Assembly: GCF_900086725.1 (NCBI RefSeq)
Contig: NZ_LT574837.1
Span: 458,937-522,936 of the forward strand
Reading direction: 5' to 3'
Length of the DNA stretch: 64,000 nt
Source: Bariatricus massiliensis
Lineage (GTDB): Bacteria > Bacillota > Clostridia > Lachnospirales > Lachnospiraceae
The notes under the pieces were generated by a model. That model was not told where the DNA came from and did not search any database. It saw only the letters and a program-made list of their open reading frames with translations. A program made the position numbers and the translations under genes. Position 1 is the first letter of the stretch; every line of letters starts with the position of its first letter. Shown one piece after another: positions 15,963 through 25,836 of the stretch.

Positions 15963-17468
15963 TTAAGCTTGTGCCAGCTCTTCACCGCTGGCTAATTTCA
16001 TGATACTTTCTTCACTGAAGTCCTGATACTGAAGTTCCCCTTTCATCTGGCCTTCATGCATGACTATTACACGGTCCGCCACTCCAATCACCTCTGGCAT
16101 CTCCGATGAAATCATAATAATGCTGACTCCGGACTGGACTAATTTGTCCATAAGCATATAGATCTCGTATTTAGCGCCTACGTCGATTCCTCTTGTCGGC
16201 TCATCCAAAAACAGAATCCTGCACTCACTGGCCAGCCATTTTGCCAAAACCACTTTTTGCTGATTTCCACCGGAGAGGAACTTACATACCTTGTTCGTAT
16301 CCGGCGCCACCACCTTCAGCTCTTTAAAATACCGCTCCACCATATCATTTTCTCTGCCGCTGCTGACGAATCCCTTTACCGACACCTTATCCAAGGCGGC
16401 CGCGGCTATATTCTCCCTGATGTCCTGATTCAGGAATAATCCCTGTGCCTTCCTGTCTTCTGTGGCGAATCCCAGACCACATTTCACAGCCTTGCTGGGA
16501 TGATTGATGCTCACCTGCCGGCCTGAGATTTCCACCACTCCGTCTTTTATTTTGTCGGCGCCAAAGATGGCTCTCAGGACTTCCGTCCGCCCTGCGCCTA
16601 CAAGTCCGCTGAGCGCAAGAATTTCTCCCTTTTTCAGTTGAAAGGAAATATCCCGGAACCGTTCTCCGGTCAATCCTTTGACTTCCAGCACGGTCTCCTG
16701 ACTCACCATCCGGTGTCTCTCGGGGTATGTATCCTTTAAATCCCGTCCAATCATTTTACTGATCAGCCAGTCTTTGTCGATATCTGCAATGTTCTCATCC
16801 GCGACGTACTGTCCGTCTCTAAGCACAGTCACCCGGTCGCAGAGCGCAAACAGTTCTTCCAGACGATGGGATATATAAATAACCGTAATCCCATCCTCCT
16901 TCAGTTTTCTTACAATCTCGAACAAAACATCTATCTCTGTGTTCGTCAGACTGTCCGTCGGCTCATCCATGATGATGATATTGGAATTGTAAGACAGCGC
17001 TTTCGCAATATCGACCATCTGCTGCTGTGCCACGCTCAAATATTTGACCGGGGTCTTATAGTCTGAAAGCGCGCCTCTGCTTGCATAATCCAGATACTTT
17101 CGTGCAAACTCATTTTCTTCCTTTTGATTGATAATCTGACAAGTATTCTTTTCCTGCCCAAGCATGACATTCTTGATAGCATTCAGCTCCGGAACCAGAC
17201 TCAGCTCCTGATAAATAATTGCCACCCCTTTGTCAATGGCATCCCGGGGGTTTTTAATCGTAACTGTCTCTCCGTTAATCTTTATCGTGCCTTGATCCGG
17301 CTTGTATACTCCTGAAAGCACTTTCATTAGCGTGGATTTACCGGCGCCGTTCTCCCCGATCAATGCATGGATTTCGCCCTTCTTTACACGGAGACTGACA
17401 TCATCAAGTGCAGTCACTTTAGAAAACGTCTTTGTAACTCCCAACATTTCCAATGCATATTCACTCAT
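15963..17468 (-). CDS. Sugar ABC transporter ATP-binding protein, RbsA/MglA type
   Basis: The 501-residue protein has two fused nucleotide-binding domains. The first has Walker A GENGAGKST (38-46), LSVAQQQ and MDEPTDSL. The second has GLVGAGRTE, LSGGNQQK and LFLDEPTRGID. All catalytic motifs are intact. ATG at 17468 follows AAAGGAG and is preferred over an ATG ten codons earlier that overlaps the permease stop. It energises the permease at 17491-18480 with the binding protein at 20610-21641. Confidence 0.93.
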   Translation of the reverse strand: MSEYALEMLGVTKTFSKVTALDDVSLRVKKGEIHALIGENGAGKSTLMKVLSGVYKPDQGTIKINGETVTIKNPRDAIDKGVAIIYQELSLVPELNAIKNVMLGQEKNTCQIINQKEENEFARKYLDYASRGALSDYKTPVKYLSVAQQQMVDIAKALSYNSNIIIMDEPTDSLTNTEIDVLFEIVRKLKEDGITVIYISHRLEELFALCDRVTVLRDGQYVADENIADIDKDWLISKMIGRDLKDTYPERHRMVSQETVLEVKGLTGERFRDISFQLKKGEILALSGLVGAGRTEVLRAIFGADKIKDGVVEISGRQVSINHPSKAVKCGLGFATEDRKAQGLFLNQDIRENIAAAALDKVSVKGFVSSGRENDMVERYFKELKVVAPDTNKVCKFLSGGNQQKVVLAKWLASECRILFLDEPTRGIDVGAKYEIYMLMDKLVQSGVSIIMISSEMPEVIGVADRVIVMHEGQMKGELQYQDFSEESIMKLASGEELAQA

Positions 17469-17490
17469 AGTTTCTCCTTTCCGGTCCCTG

Positions 17491-18480
17491 CTAATCATTC
17501 TTCCTCTGAATCAGCACGGCAATCAGGATGATTCCCCCCTTGATTACGCCCTGAAGGTTGGGGTCTGCCCCCACCAGATTCAGAATATTGTTCATGATTG
17601 CCATAATCAGAACGCCGGCAAGAGTCCCTGCAAGGCTTCCGATACCGCCTCCCATGGAGGTGCCGCCGATTACCGCCGCCGCTAAGGCGTCCATATCGTA
17701 GCCGGTGCTTCCGTTCGGTTCTCCGACTCTTACACGCGCCATCAACATAACGCCTGCAAGTGCCGCAGTAAATCCACAGAGTACATATGCCATGACTTTA
17801 TTAATCTTTACTTTGATGCCGGTGAGTCTTGCGGCCTCCGCATTGCTTCCAATCGCGTATATATGGCGCCCGTACACCGTTTTATGTAATATCACCATAA
17901 ATATAGCCATCATCACCGCATACAGCAGGACTGCGTAGGGAACTCCCCCGATAGATTTCGAGCCAAAATTGGCCCAGAACTCCGTCACCTTCCCGCCCGG
18001 AGCGCCTTTTGTATAAATCATAGTGATGCCTTTCACCACCATGTTGACACCTAAGGTAATGATAAACGGCTCCAGATTTCTTGTGACAATCAGGATTCCA
18101 TTCACCAGTCCAATCAGACATCCAATCAACAGTACGATAAGGATAGGCCCTATCATGATTCCCTGTTTGCCGTCCGCTATCCTTGCCTCCATCATATCTG
18201 CCAGCACGCAGGCACAGATTGCCATGATACTGGTCACCGAAAGATCGATTCCGCCGACTAAAAGAACAACCGTCATACCGATACTGACAACACCTACGAT
18301 AGAAGCCTGCCGCAGAATGTTCGCTACATTTGTGTAGGTCGGAAATATTTGCGGAGAAGCAATGGCCGAAATAATAAAAATTACTACCAATGCTATATAC
18401 GGTCCACTGACCGGATTGTTCAATATCCTTTTAATTCCACTTGTTTTACTCGCTTCTTTGCCCACCACGTACTCCTCCAA
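17491..18480 (-). CDS. Sugar ABC transporter permease (RbsC family)
   Basis: The 329-residue membrane protein has eight to ten hydrophobic segments, the LVGGIDLSVTS motif near residue 75 and the C-terminal ALAAAVIGGTSMGGGIGS motif of ribose-type permeases. It is directly upstream of its ATPase. This is the only permease gene in the locus, although two RbsA-like ATPase genes are present. Confidence 0.92.
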   Translation of the reverse strand: MEEYVVGKEASKTSGIKRILNNPVSGPYIALVVIFIISAIASPQIFPTYTNVANILRQASIVGVVSIGMTVVLLVGGIDLSVTSIMAICACVLADMMEARIADGKQGIMIGPILIVLLIGCLIGLVNGILIVTRNLEPFIITLGVNMVVKGITMIYTKGAPGGKVTEFWANFGSKSIGGVPYAVLLYAVMMAIFMVILHKTVYGRHIYAIGSNAEAARLTGIKVKINKVMAYVLCGFTAALAGVMLMARVRVGEPNGSTGYDMDALAAAVIGGTSMGGGIGSLAGTLAGVLIMAIMNNILNLVGADPNLQGVIKGGIILIAVLIQRKND

Positions 18481-18498
18481 TCCGTCTTCTCAATGGTT

Positions 18499-19563
18499 TT
18501 ATTCGTATAGAACTGTTCGTTCTTTTGCTTCTGGGCTTACCAGTACTTTTATCAGCTTCGGATTTTTTTTGATTTCATGCAGCGTTTCTTCCAGTTCTTC
18601 CAGCGGAACAATCATGGAAATAAGAGGCATCGGGTCGACACGGTCATATTTGAGAAGGGTAAGCGCGTCACCCCAGTCATATCCTATGCCGGCACAGCTC
18701 CCGCTGATTTTCTTTTCGCTGGTCACAAATTCTACCGGAGGCAGACTGGCATAATCATCTTCGGCACAAATACCAAAAGCTTCTACTTTTCCGCCTTTTC
18801 TTACCATTTTAAATGCCTGTTCATAAGTCTTGGAGCTTCCTACCGCCTCCAGAACAAAGTCAGCTCCGACACCGTTCGTAAGACGCATCACCTCTTCCAC
18901 CGGATCTGTCTCTCTTACATTAATCGTGTAATCCGCAACTACTTCTTTTGCCATTTTCAGCCGGTCCGCATTGGCGTCGACCACAATCACCGGAGCCGCT
19001 CCCCGCAGCTTTGCAAGCTGTGCATGCATAATGCCCAGACCTGCTCCGATAACGACCACGCTGCGCCCGATTGTGCAGTCCATCTTGTGGGACGCGTTGA
19101 GGCAAGCCGTAAGCGGTTCTACAAAAGCAGCTTTTTCATCGGACACCTCATCCGGCACTACATAGATATTCTTCCACGGCACTTTGACATATTCCGCGAA
19201 CCCGCCGTCCAGATGGATGCCGATCTGCTTGAATTCTGTACATAGAAGAGGTTCGCCGATACGGCAGTGATAACATGTTCCACATGGTTTGCAGATGTCA
19301 TACGTGACACGGTCTCCTACTTTCAGTCCCTGTGCGCTCTTTCCTACTTCCTCGATGACGCCATACACTTCATGCCCGGTTGTCAGGGGAATACATGCCA
19401 CCTCGTCGGCATATTTGCCGATGTAAGATCCCCAGTCAGAACCGCAGATACCACAATATTTCACTTTCACCAGCACCTCATCATCGTTGATTTCCGGTAC
19501 CGGTACTTCTTTTAATTCAAAATGGTTTGGCTCGGTAAGAACCTGTGCTCTCATTGTCCTCAT
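18499..19563 (-). CDS. Zinc-dependent medium-chain dehydrogenase (sorbitol dehydrogenase-like)
   Basis: The 354-residue enzyme has the catalytic zinc ligands Cys40 and His64-Glu65, the structural cysteines 94, 97, 100 and 108, and a Rossmann region (VVVIGAGLGIMHAQLA). The start follows AGGAGG with eight-base spacing. It probably oxidises a hydroxyl of the imported sugar or polyol. Its motif layout is the same as that of the dehydrogenase at 2024-3079, so they are paralogues serving two different sugar loci. Confidence 0.9.
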   Translation of the reverse strand: MRTMRAQVLTEPNHFELKEVPVPEINDDEVLVKVKYCGICGSDWGSYIGKYADEVACIPLTTGHEVYGVIEEVGKSAQGLKVGDRVTYDICKPCGTCYHCRIGEPLLCTEFKQIGIHLDGGFAEYVKVPWKNIYVVPDEVSDEKAAFVEPLTACLNASHKMDCTIGRSVVVIGAGLGIMHAQLAKLRGAAPVIVVDANADRLKMAKEVVADYTINVRETDPVEEVMRLTNGVGADFVLEAVGSSKTYEQAFKMVRKGGKVEAFGICAEDDYASLPPVEFVTSEKKISGSCAGIGYDWGDALTLLKYDRVDPMPLISMIVPLEELEETLHEIKKNPKLIKVLVSPEAKERTVLYE

Positions 19564-19580
19564 CTTTATTTCCTCCTAAT

Positions 19581-20561
19581 CTATTTTGTAAATAATTTAT
19601 CGGAACGACCTTCATAAGGTGCGTCAATCATCAGCGGTCTCAAGAAATCAATGGTCTTCTTTACACCGTCCGCACGGCTCATGATTACGTCTTCATGTTC
19701 ATAGTTAAAGACTCCATTATATCCGGTAATGAACAGCTCGCTGATGAGCCGTTTCCAATCTACGTCGCCCCAGCCCGGTATACGGAAGCGGAACGAACGG
19801 TCCAGCCTCCCCCAGCCGTCCTGCATATACATATTGAGGCCGCCCTTGCCTAGATTATGCCTTACAATTTCGCAGTCTTTCGCATGAACGGTAACGATTC
19901 TTCCCCGAAGTTCGTCGACGAACTGGTTTACATCCACACCAGAGAAAAGGATATTCGCCGGATCCAGATTGATACAAAAACTTTCATGATGATCCACCAC
20001 CTCAAGGAGCCGGAGAGCCGACTGGGTATCATACACGATATTGTTAGGATGCGGCTCAAAGGCTACCTTGACACCGTATTCTTTATACTTATCAAATACA
20101 TAACCCCATTTTTCCGCAAACTGCTCTTCCTCATATTTCCATCCGTTCGGCTCCGGCCAGTCATTGATATGGCCGTAATTTTCCATTCCCGAGAATGCTA
20201 CGACAGAAGGTACTTCCAATTCCGCTGCCAGCTGTGCTGAACGAATCATACTTTCCTGAGCGAATTTAATCTTCTCTTCCTTAGTACCGGGACAGATACT
20301 ATCCATCCCGGCGCTGTAAGGCCCCATGACCAATGGTGAATCAGCATGATTGCTCAGAGCGGAAATAAATAAGCCATGGTCTTCTATCATTTTTTTCATC
20401 TTTTTTGCTTGATTTCCCTTTAAGAGCTTCGGTACATCTACCTGTCCATTGTCTGTATATGCCGGCAGTTCCACCGCGTCATAACCGTTATCCGCAGCTA
20501 TTTTACATACTTCCTCCAAAGGTTTCTCCGAATAATTCACTACACAAAAACCAATCTTCAC
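19581..20561 (-). CDS. Sugar phosphate isomerase/epimerase-like TIM-barrel protein
   Basis: The 326-residue protein is of the xylose isomerase-like/AP endonuclease 2 superfamily. It begins MKIGFCVVNYSEKPLEEV and carries the metal-site pattern of the fold (FEPHPNN, NLDPANILFSG, HAKDCEI, GWGDVDW). Family members isomerise or epimerise keto-sugars and inositols using a divalent metal. The start is GTG behind AGGAGGAG. It is the second gene of the operon, after the binding protein. Confidence 0.85.
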   Translation of the reverse strand: MKIGFCVVNYSEKPLEEVCKIAADNGYDAVELPAYTDNGQVDVPKLLKGNQAKKMKKMIEDHGLFISALSNHADSPLVMGPYSAGMDSICPGTKEEKIKFAQESMIRSAQLAAELEVPSVVAFSGMENYGHINDWPEPNGWKYEEEQFAEKWGYVFDKYKEYGVKVAFEPHPNNIVYDTQSALRLLEVVDHHESFCINLDPANILFSGVDVNQFVDELRGRIVTVHAKDCEIVRHNLGKGGLNMYMQDGWGRLDRSFRFRIPGWGDVDWKRLISELFITGYNGVFNYEHEDVIMSRADGVKKTIDFLRPLMIDAPYEGRSDKLFTK

Positions 20562-20609
20562 TTTTTACTCCTCCTAAGCTTTCTTAAATATTGAGCTTGT
20601 AAATATGTA

Positions 20610-21641
20610 TTAATAAGTCCAATCGAAGTCGTCGCCGTCCTCAATGACATATTCATCTACATTGTCCTTTGTAACTACAATCGGATCCTTTGCAATATCC
20701 TTTTCTTCCGGATCTTTTCCCTCTAATGTCTCAATGGCAAGATGAAGTGCTTCCACAGATGCCGCACATGGAAATTGGGTGAACCCTACACAGGAACCGT
20801 CTTTTACCATTTTAGCGATACCGTTGATGCCATCCGCGTTTACAACAAAGATTCCTTCGCCGTCTCTGCCCGCTTCTTTGATGGCGTCCATAGCGGCAAG
20901 TGTGACGCCGCCGTCCTGAGAAATGACGCCGTCAATCTCTCCCTCGCCATATTTGCTCAGGAAATCTTCCATACATGCCTTTCCTTTAGACGCTTCAAAG
21001 TCAGTGTACTGTCTGTCGATAATCTTGATGTCAGGATATTTGGAAAATACTTTTTCCTGACCGGCTTTCTGTCCGTTGTCGGTACCTGAGCCGGCGATAG
21101 AATCCAGTGCAATTATATTTCCTTTCGGCTCGCCGTACTTCTCGGTAAGTGCATCCACAAGAAGCTGTGCACAGGCTTCGCCGTTGTTCTCGTCGGTCCA
21201 TCCTACATAATGGGTATACTTATCTGTCGTTGCCGTTCTGTCGAAAAGGATAACCGGGATTCCGGAATCATAGGCCGCTTCGATTCCCGGATTGACTGCG
21301 TCCTCCACACAAGGCGTAATGAGGATGGCGTCCAAATCCTGCTGGAGCATCGCTTCGATATTGCTGTTCATCGTGTTCGCGTCATCGTGAGCATCTGTCT
21401 CAATAATCTCCACACCGAGTTTCTCGGCCTCTTCCATCAACATGTCACGCATCTTCACACGCCAGCTGTTCGATACAGAAGCATTCGCAAAACCTATTTT
21501 ATATTTGCCGTCGTCCTTTTTCTCTTCTGTTTTGCCTGCGGTCTCTTTGCTTTCTTCTTCCTTACCCCAGCATCCTCCAAGTGCAAGGGCTCCCACCATA
21601 ACGCCTGCCATCAGTGCAGCTAAAACTCTTTTCTTTTTCAT
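20610..21641 (-). CDS. Sugar-binding lipoprotein of ABC transporter (RbsB/peripla_BP_4)
   Basis: The 343-residue protein has a lipoprotein signal (basic start, hydrophobic core, lipobox LGGC with Cys24). A typical two-domain periplasmic-binding fold follows, beginning KIGFANASVSNSWRVKMRD, with ILFDRTA and GVISQDGG segments. It is the first gene of the minus-strand operon and is separated by 337 bp from the divergent regulator. The ligand is unknown but is probably a sugar, polyol or sugar derivative. Confidence 0.92.
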   Translation of the reverse strand: MKKKRVLAALMAGVMVGALALGGCWGKEEESKETAGKTEEKKDDGKYKIGFANASVSNSWRVKMRDMLMEEAEKLGVEIIETDAHDDANTMNSNIEAMLQQDLDAILITPCVEDAVNPGIEAAYDSGIPVILFDRTATTDKYTHYVGWTDENNGEACAQLLVDALTEKYGEPKGNIIALDSIAGSGTDNGQKAGQEKVFSKYPDIKIIDRQYTDFEASKGKACMEDFLSKYGEGEIDGVISQDGGVTLAAMDAIKEAGRDGEGIFVVNADGINGIAKMVKDGSCVGFTQFPCAASVEALHLAIETLEGKDPEEKDIAKDPIVVTKDNVDEYVIEDGDDFDWTY

Positions 21642-21703
21642 AACTTGACCTTCTTTCTTTTTTATTATTTACCTTTCGTGCACGAGCTCGTCTAACTATT
21701 CAC

Positions 21704-21732
21704 AATATATCACATTTATTTTTATTTGTCAT
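21704..21732 (-). promoter_or_regulatory. Promoter of the ten-gene catabolic operon
   Basis: Read on the minus strand, ATGACA and TATATT are 17 bp apart with a TGA extended -10. The start would be near 21697, giving a leader of about 55 bases before the binding-protein gene. The -10 region contains TGTGATAT, which is also present in the divergent promoter and may be part of an operator. Confidence 0.65.
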
Positions 21733-21912
21733 TATATTTTTTTATTTATTTTTATATATTTTTATTTTATTTTGTTTTACAAGTCTTCATATTGGTTATT
21801 TTGTCGAATAGCTCGCATATTTTCTAATATACTCCGCTTTCTGATTGTGCATTTTACACAATACCACGTTTTTTTATTTCTTTTCATTTTCTTTTATTAT
21901 TAGTGTTTTTTA

Positions 21913-21941
21913 TTGATATTCACCATTTTATGTGATATGAT
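21913..21941 (+). promoter_or_regulatory. Promoter of the DeoR regulator unit
   Basis: TTGATA and TATGAT are 17 bp apart with a TGA extended -10. Between the two divergent promoters lie about 180 bp of very AT-rich DNA with repeated TTTTTATTT runs and no gene. Confidence 0.7.
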
Positions 21942-21978
21942 GAACGCATAATATTAGTTTTTCCAAAAGGATGAAATC

Positions 21979-22773
21979 ATGTTTAAAATAGAACGAATCA
22001 GACGAATTAAAGAGATTTTAAAAGACTGTGGGCAGATAGATGTCTCTTCTTTGAGCACCCTTCTCAATGTTTCCGATGCCACCATACGAAATGATTTGGA
22101 GGAATTGGAGCAGGAGGGTTTTCTCACGCGTTTTCACGGAGGGGCAACCATCAATCCCCCTGAATCAAAGGAACATTCTGCCGGCACTTCTTGGGATAAC
22201 ATGGTTGAATATGATAAGAACAAGGAGGATATCGGTGTAATCGCTTCCAAGCTCATCCGGGAACGGGAATGGATTTTTCTGGGCCCCGGTACCACCACGT
22301 ATTATATTGCGAAAGCCTTGCGTGAACGCAGCAATATCAATATCCTCACCAACAATTTTGGAGTGGCGGGCGTTTTAAGAGATGTGCCTAACATAAAAGT
22401 ATTATTTCTCGGCGGCCAGATGGAGCATCAGGGAAATTATACGATTCCTGATGATTTGAACAAGGAGCTTCACAATATTTATCTTGACAAAGCATTCTTC
22501 TCTATAGACGGTTTGGACTTACATGCCGGATATACGCTGTCGGACACGGCGGTCTATGACATTATTCTTACAGTTATGGAGCGTTCACGCGAAACTATCA
22601 TGGCGGTGGACTGCTCTAAATTTGACCAGAGAGCTTTTATGAAGGTGGGAGATATTGACCTTGTTAATACAGTGATTACCAATGTGAATATTCCCGATGT
22701 CTATAAGCGGTATTTCATAGAGCACGGCATCCGTGCCTACACCAGTTTTGATTTAAAACCCATTACTTTTTAA
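21979..22773 (+). CDS. DeoR family transcriptional regulator
   Basis: The 264-residue protein has an N-terminal HTH (ILKDCGQIDVSSLSTLLNVSDATIRNDLEEL split across residues 13-45), the linker HGGAT, and a C-terminal DeoR sensor domain of the phosphosugar isomerase-like fold (FLGPGTTTYYIAKAL). DeoR proteins usually repress sugar operons and are released by a phosphosugar. It is divergent from the ten-gene operon and followed by an ATPase and a kinase gene, so it most likely controls both arms and senses the kinase product. Confidence 0.9.
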   Translation: MFKIERIRRIKEILKDCGQIDVSSLSTLLNVSDATIRNDLEELEQEGFLTRFHGGATINPPESKEHSAGTSWDNMVEYDKNKEDIGVIASKLIREREWIFLGPGTTTYYIAKALRERSNINILTNNFGVAGVLRDVPNIKVLFLGGQMEHQGNYTIPDDLNKELHNIYLDKAFFSIDGLDLHAGYTLSDTAVYDIILTVMERSRETIMAVDCSKFDQRAFMKVGDIDLVNTVITNVNIPDVYKRYFIEHGIRAYTSFDLKPITF

Positions 22774-22799
22774 TTATGAAAACAGCGGGTAAACATTAA

Positions 22800-24257
22800 A
22801 TGGAAGAATTTACGATTGAGACGAAAAATCTAACTAAAATTTCGGATCGGAAGCTAGTCGATAATATCAATTTCACGGCGTATTCCGGGGAGATTCACGC
22901 CATCATAGGCAGCAATGGCGAGGGGAAAACCGTCTTTGCAAAGCTTTTAGCAGGTGTGCGGCAAAAAACGTCCGGCAGTATTCTGATCAACGGCAGTGAC
23001 GTTCAGATTCATGATATTGTTTCCGCTCAGAATCTGGGCATTTACATGATACAGCAGGAGCAGGTGTTATTTCCTGCGCTTACCGTCCGGGACAATATCA
23101 TCTCCGGAAACGAGCGCAAAGTGGGCAGTTCGCGTATCTGGGCGCCCTCCAAGAAAAAAGCAGATCAAATCTGCAGGCAGTATCTAAGCAAATTTGGGCT
23201 GGACTTGGATTTGGATGCCCCGGTCTCCTCCCTGAGCGCCATGGAAAAGCGGATTGTACAGCTTGTCCGGGCTCTGCTCGGCAGGCCTAGAGTTTTGATT
23301 CTGGATGAGTTGTCTTCCTCCCTCACTTCCCAGGAAATTGAGATAACCTTTCGATTTCTTGAAGAATTAAAGCGGGAACAAGTAGCAATTATCATCATCA
23401 CCCATAATTATTCTGTACTTCTGCGCTACTGTGACCGTGTGTCTATCATCAATGACGGGACAATCATCGGCTCCTACAGCCGGGAGGAATTTTCTAATCC
23501 TGATTTTAGAGAGCATATAGATAAGCTGAAGATGAATTTTACATATCCCTCGCTGCGGCTGACCCCCGGCGAAGAGCTGGTCAAGATCGACCATATATCC
23601 GGAGGCATGCTGAAGGATGTTCATTTTTCCCTCCGGGAAGGGGAAATCATTGGACTTGCAGGGCTGGTTTCTTCAGGGCGCACGTCGCTTGTCAAGGCAA
23701 TCATGGGTGATTTAAAGCTGACTTCCGGCGCCGTCACATTTCCCGGCAGCAAGGAGCGGCCCTTTATCAATATCATCAGCGAAGTGGATGCCGATATGGC
23801 ACTTTTTAACTGCCAGTCGATTCCATTCAACATCACGGCCTCCAATTTTAAACGTATAACTAGGCATGGATTTACCTCCAATAAGAAAATGAACCTATAC
23901 GGCAGGCATTATCTGGATAAACTTTGTTTCCGGAATGTCAAACCGGACACAAGGGTGGCGCATTTAAGCACGGGAAATAAGCAGAAGCTGATTATCGCGC
24001 GCTCTCTGTTCAATCATTCAAATATATACATATACAACGAGCCCACTAAGAACCTGGATGCCACGAGCAGACTGGAACTTTACAATATTCTAAATGCTTT
24101 AATTTTAGAAGGAGCAACTGTTCTTTTGATTTCCTCGGATTTCTCGGAGTTAATCGGTATGTGCAGCCGCATTATTCTGTTGAAAGACGGTCGTCAAATC
24201 GGGAACTATTCAACAAACTACCTTTCTGTCGAAGCTCTGTCTAAAGAATTAGAATAG
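22800..24257 (+). CDS. Degenerate RbsA-like double ATPase without own permease
   Basis: The 485-residue protein keeps Walker A of the first domain (GSNGEGKT, 37-44), but its first signature is LSAMEKR and its Walker B is LILDELSSSL. The second domain has GLVSSGRTS, the signature LSTGNKQK and IYNEPTKNLD, so the Walker B aspartate is asparagine. No permease or binding protein lies on this strand. It may serve the permease at 17491-18480 as an alternative ATPase, or be regulatory. A weak ribosome site precedes the start. Confidence 0.8.
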   Translation: MEEFTIETKNLTKISDRKLVDNINFTAYSGEIHAIIGSNGEGKTVFAKLLAGVRQKTSGSILINGSDVQIHDIVSAQNLGIYMIQQEQVLFPALTVRDNIISGNERKVGSSRIWAPSKKKADQICRQYLSKFGLDLDLDAPVSSLSAMEKRIVQLVRALLGRPRVLILDELSSSLTSQEIEITFRFLEELKREQVAIIIITHNYSVLLRYCDRVSIINDGTIIGSYSREEFSNPDFREHIDKLKMNFTYPSLRLTPGEELVKIDHISGGMLKDVHFSLREGEIIGLAGLVSSGRTSLVKAIMGDLKLTSGAVTFPGSKERPFINIISEVDADMALFNCQSIPFNITASNFKRITRHGFTSNKKMNLYGRHYLDKLCFRNVKPDTRVAHLSTGNKQKLIIARSLFNHSNIYIYNEPTKNLDATSRLELYNILNALILEGATVLLISSDFSELIGMCSRIILLKDGRQIGNYSTNYLSVEALSKELE

Positions 24258-24271
24258 CGAGGGACAAACTT

Positions 24272-25807
24272 ATGAATAAAAATAAATTAATCGCCTATGA
24301 TTTGGGCACGGGAGGTATCAAAGCCTCTCTTTTTGACGTGGATGGAAACTCACTGGCGGAGGTGTTTCAGCAGTACGATACCTTTTTCCCCGACAAACGT
24401 CAGGTGGAACAGCGGCCTTTTGATTGGTGGCACGGTGTATGTGACGCCACCAGCTTATTATTAGAAAAAAGCGGCTGCAATGCCGGGGAGATTGCCTGTG
24501 CCGCGTTGTCGGGGCATAGTCTTGTGGCAGTTCCTTTGGACGCAAACGGGGCTCTTCTTCAAGAGCAAGTACCTATCTGGTGTGACATGCGGGCCGAGGA
24601 TCAGATTGCTTCTTTTTTTGATAATCTTCCTTATGAAACTTGGTATGAGACTACCGGCAATGGAGATCCGGCCGAATGTTATACGATATTGAAACTAATG
24701 TGGATGCGGGAGCACGAACCGGATGTTTTTAAAAAGATTTATAAAATAGTAGGCTCGAAAGACTTTATCAATTATAAATTTACAGGAGTTATCTGCACCG
24801 ATCCCTCCTATGCGTCTGGATTTGGCGTATTTAATTTATTAAATTGGGATTATGAAGAGCGATTCTTTAAGGCGGCTGGCATCGACAGGGATATTTTCCC
24901 GGACATTCATCCATCTGATATGGTGATTGGCCATGTAACGGCAGCCGCCTCTCTAGAATGCGGCCTGTGCGAGGGTACCCCTGTTGCTTGTGGCGCGGTG
25001 GACAACACCTGTATGTCTCTGGGGGCCAGAGGACTTGCGGAGGATGTTGCCTATACGTCTCTTGGCTCCTCCAGCTGGATTGCGGTCACCTCCCGGAAGC
25101 CCATCTTAGACCTCTCGACAAGGCCCTTTGTGTTCGCCCATGCCCGTAAAGGATACTACACTTCGGCGGTGTCTATTTTCTCCGCGGGTAATTCTTTCCG
25201 CTGGGTCCGGGACAATCTTCTCAAGGATTATGGCGGCGGCACAGATACCTATGAGGTCATGAACCGCATGGCCGAATCCGTCCCGCCCGGAAGCAACGGC
25301 GTACTCTTTAACCCTACGCTTGCCGGTGGAAGCGCGCAGGAAGCAAGCCCTAATTTAAAAGGTAGTTTTATGGGGCTCACCCTCGGCAGCACCCGGGAAG
25401 ATTTGGTCCGCGCCTCCATGGAAGGCGTTGCCATGGCACTCCGGAAGACTTTGGATATACTTCAGAGCCAAGTAGAGCTGAAAGGAGACATGCTTCTCTG
25501 CGGCGGCTGCAGTAAGAGTGCTGTCTGGCGAAGGATTTTTGCAGACATCTATAACATGCCCGTCCTCAAGACAAACATCGACCAAGACGCCGCCTCACTG
25601 GGCGCTGCCGCCTTGGCAGCAAATTCCGTGGGACTATGGGATGGATATGATAAAATTCTAGAGATACACAAGACCGAGGACTACCTGATCCCCGACAAAG
25701 AAACTAACGCATATTACGAAAAATTATTGGATATTTATGGAGATTGGAGCACCACGTTGGCAGATTTGAGTGATAGAATGAGCAATCTCACCTATAAGAC
25801 CTTATAA
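24272..25807 (+). CDS. FGGY family carbohydrate kinase (xylulokinase-like)
   Basis: The 511-residue kinase has the N-terminal phosphate motif AYDLGTGGIKASLFD, the adenosine-site segment LLCGGCSKSAVWRRIFADI and the DQDAASLGAAALAA region. FGGY kinases phosphorylate xylulose, glycerol, erythritol, ribulose and similar substrates. It is the only sugar kinase of the locus, lies 14 bp behind the degenerate ATPase, and presumably phosphorylates the imported compound or its isomerised product. Confidence 0.9.
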   Translation: MNKNKLIAYDLGTGGIKASLFDVDGNSLAEVFQQYDTFFPDKRQVEQRPFDWWHGVCDATSLLLEKSGCNAGEIACAALSGHSLVAVPLDANGALLQEQVPIWCDMRAEDQIASFFDNLPYETWYETTGNGDPAECYTILKLMWMREHEPDVFKKIYKIVGSKDFINYKFTGVICTDPSYASGFGVFNLLNWDYEERFFKAAGIDRDIFPDIHPSDMVIGHVTAAASLECGLCEGTPVACGAVDNTCMSLGARGLAEDVAYTSLGSSSWIAVTSRKPILDLSTRPFVFAHARKGYYTSAVSIFSAGNSFRWVRDNLLKDYGGGTDTYEVMNRMAESVPPGSNGVLFNPTLAGGSAQEASPNLKGSFMGLTLGSTREDLVRASMEGVAMALRKTLDILQSQVELKGDMLLCGGCSKSAVWRRIFADIYNMPVLKTNIDQDAASLGAAALAANSVGLWDGYDKILEIHKTEDYLIPDKETNAYYEKLLDIYGDWSTTLADLSDRMSNLTYKTL

Positions 25808-25836
25808 ATTGTCAGAATATTCTCAGAATTGTAGAA

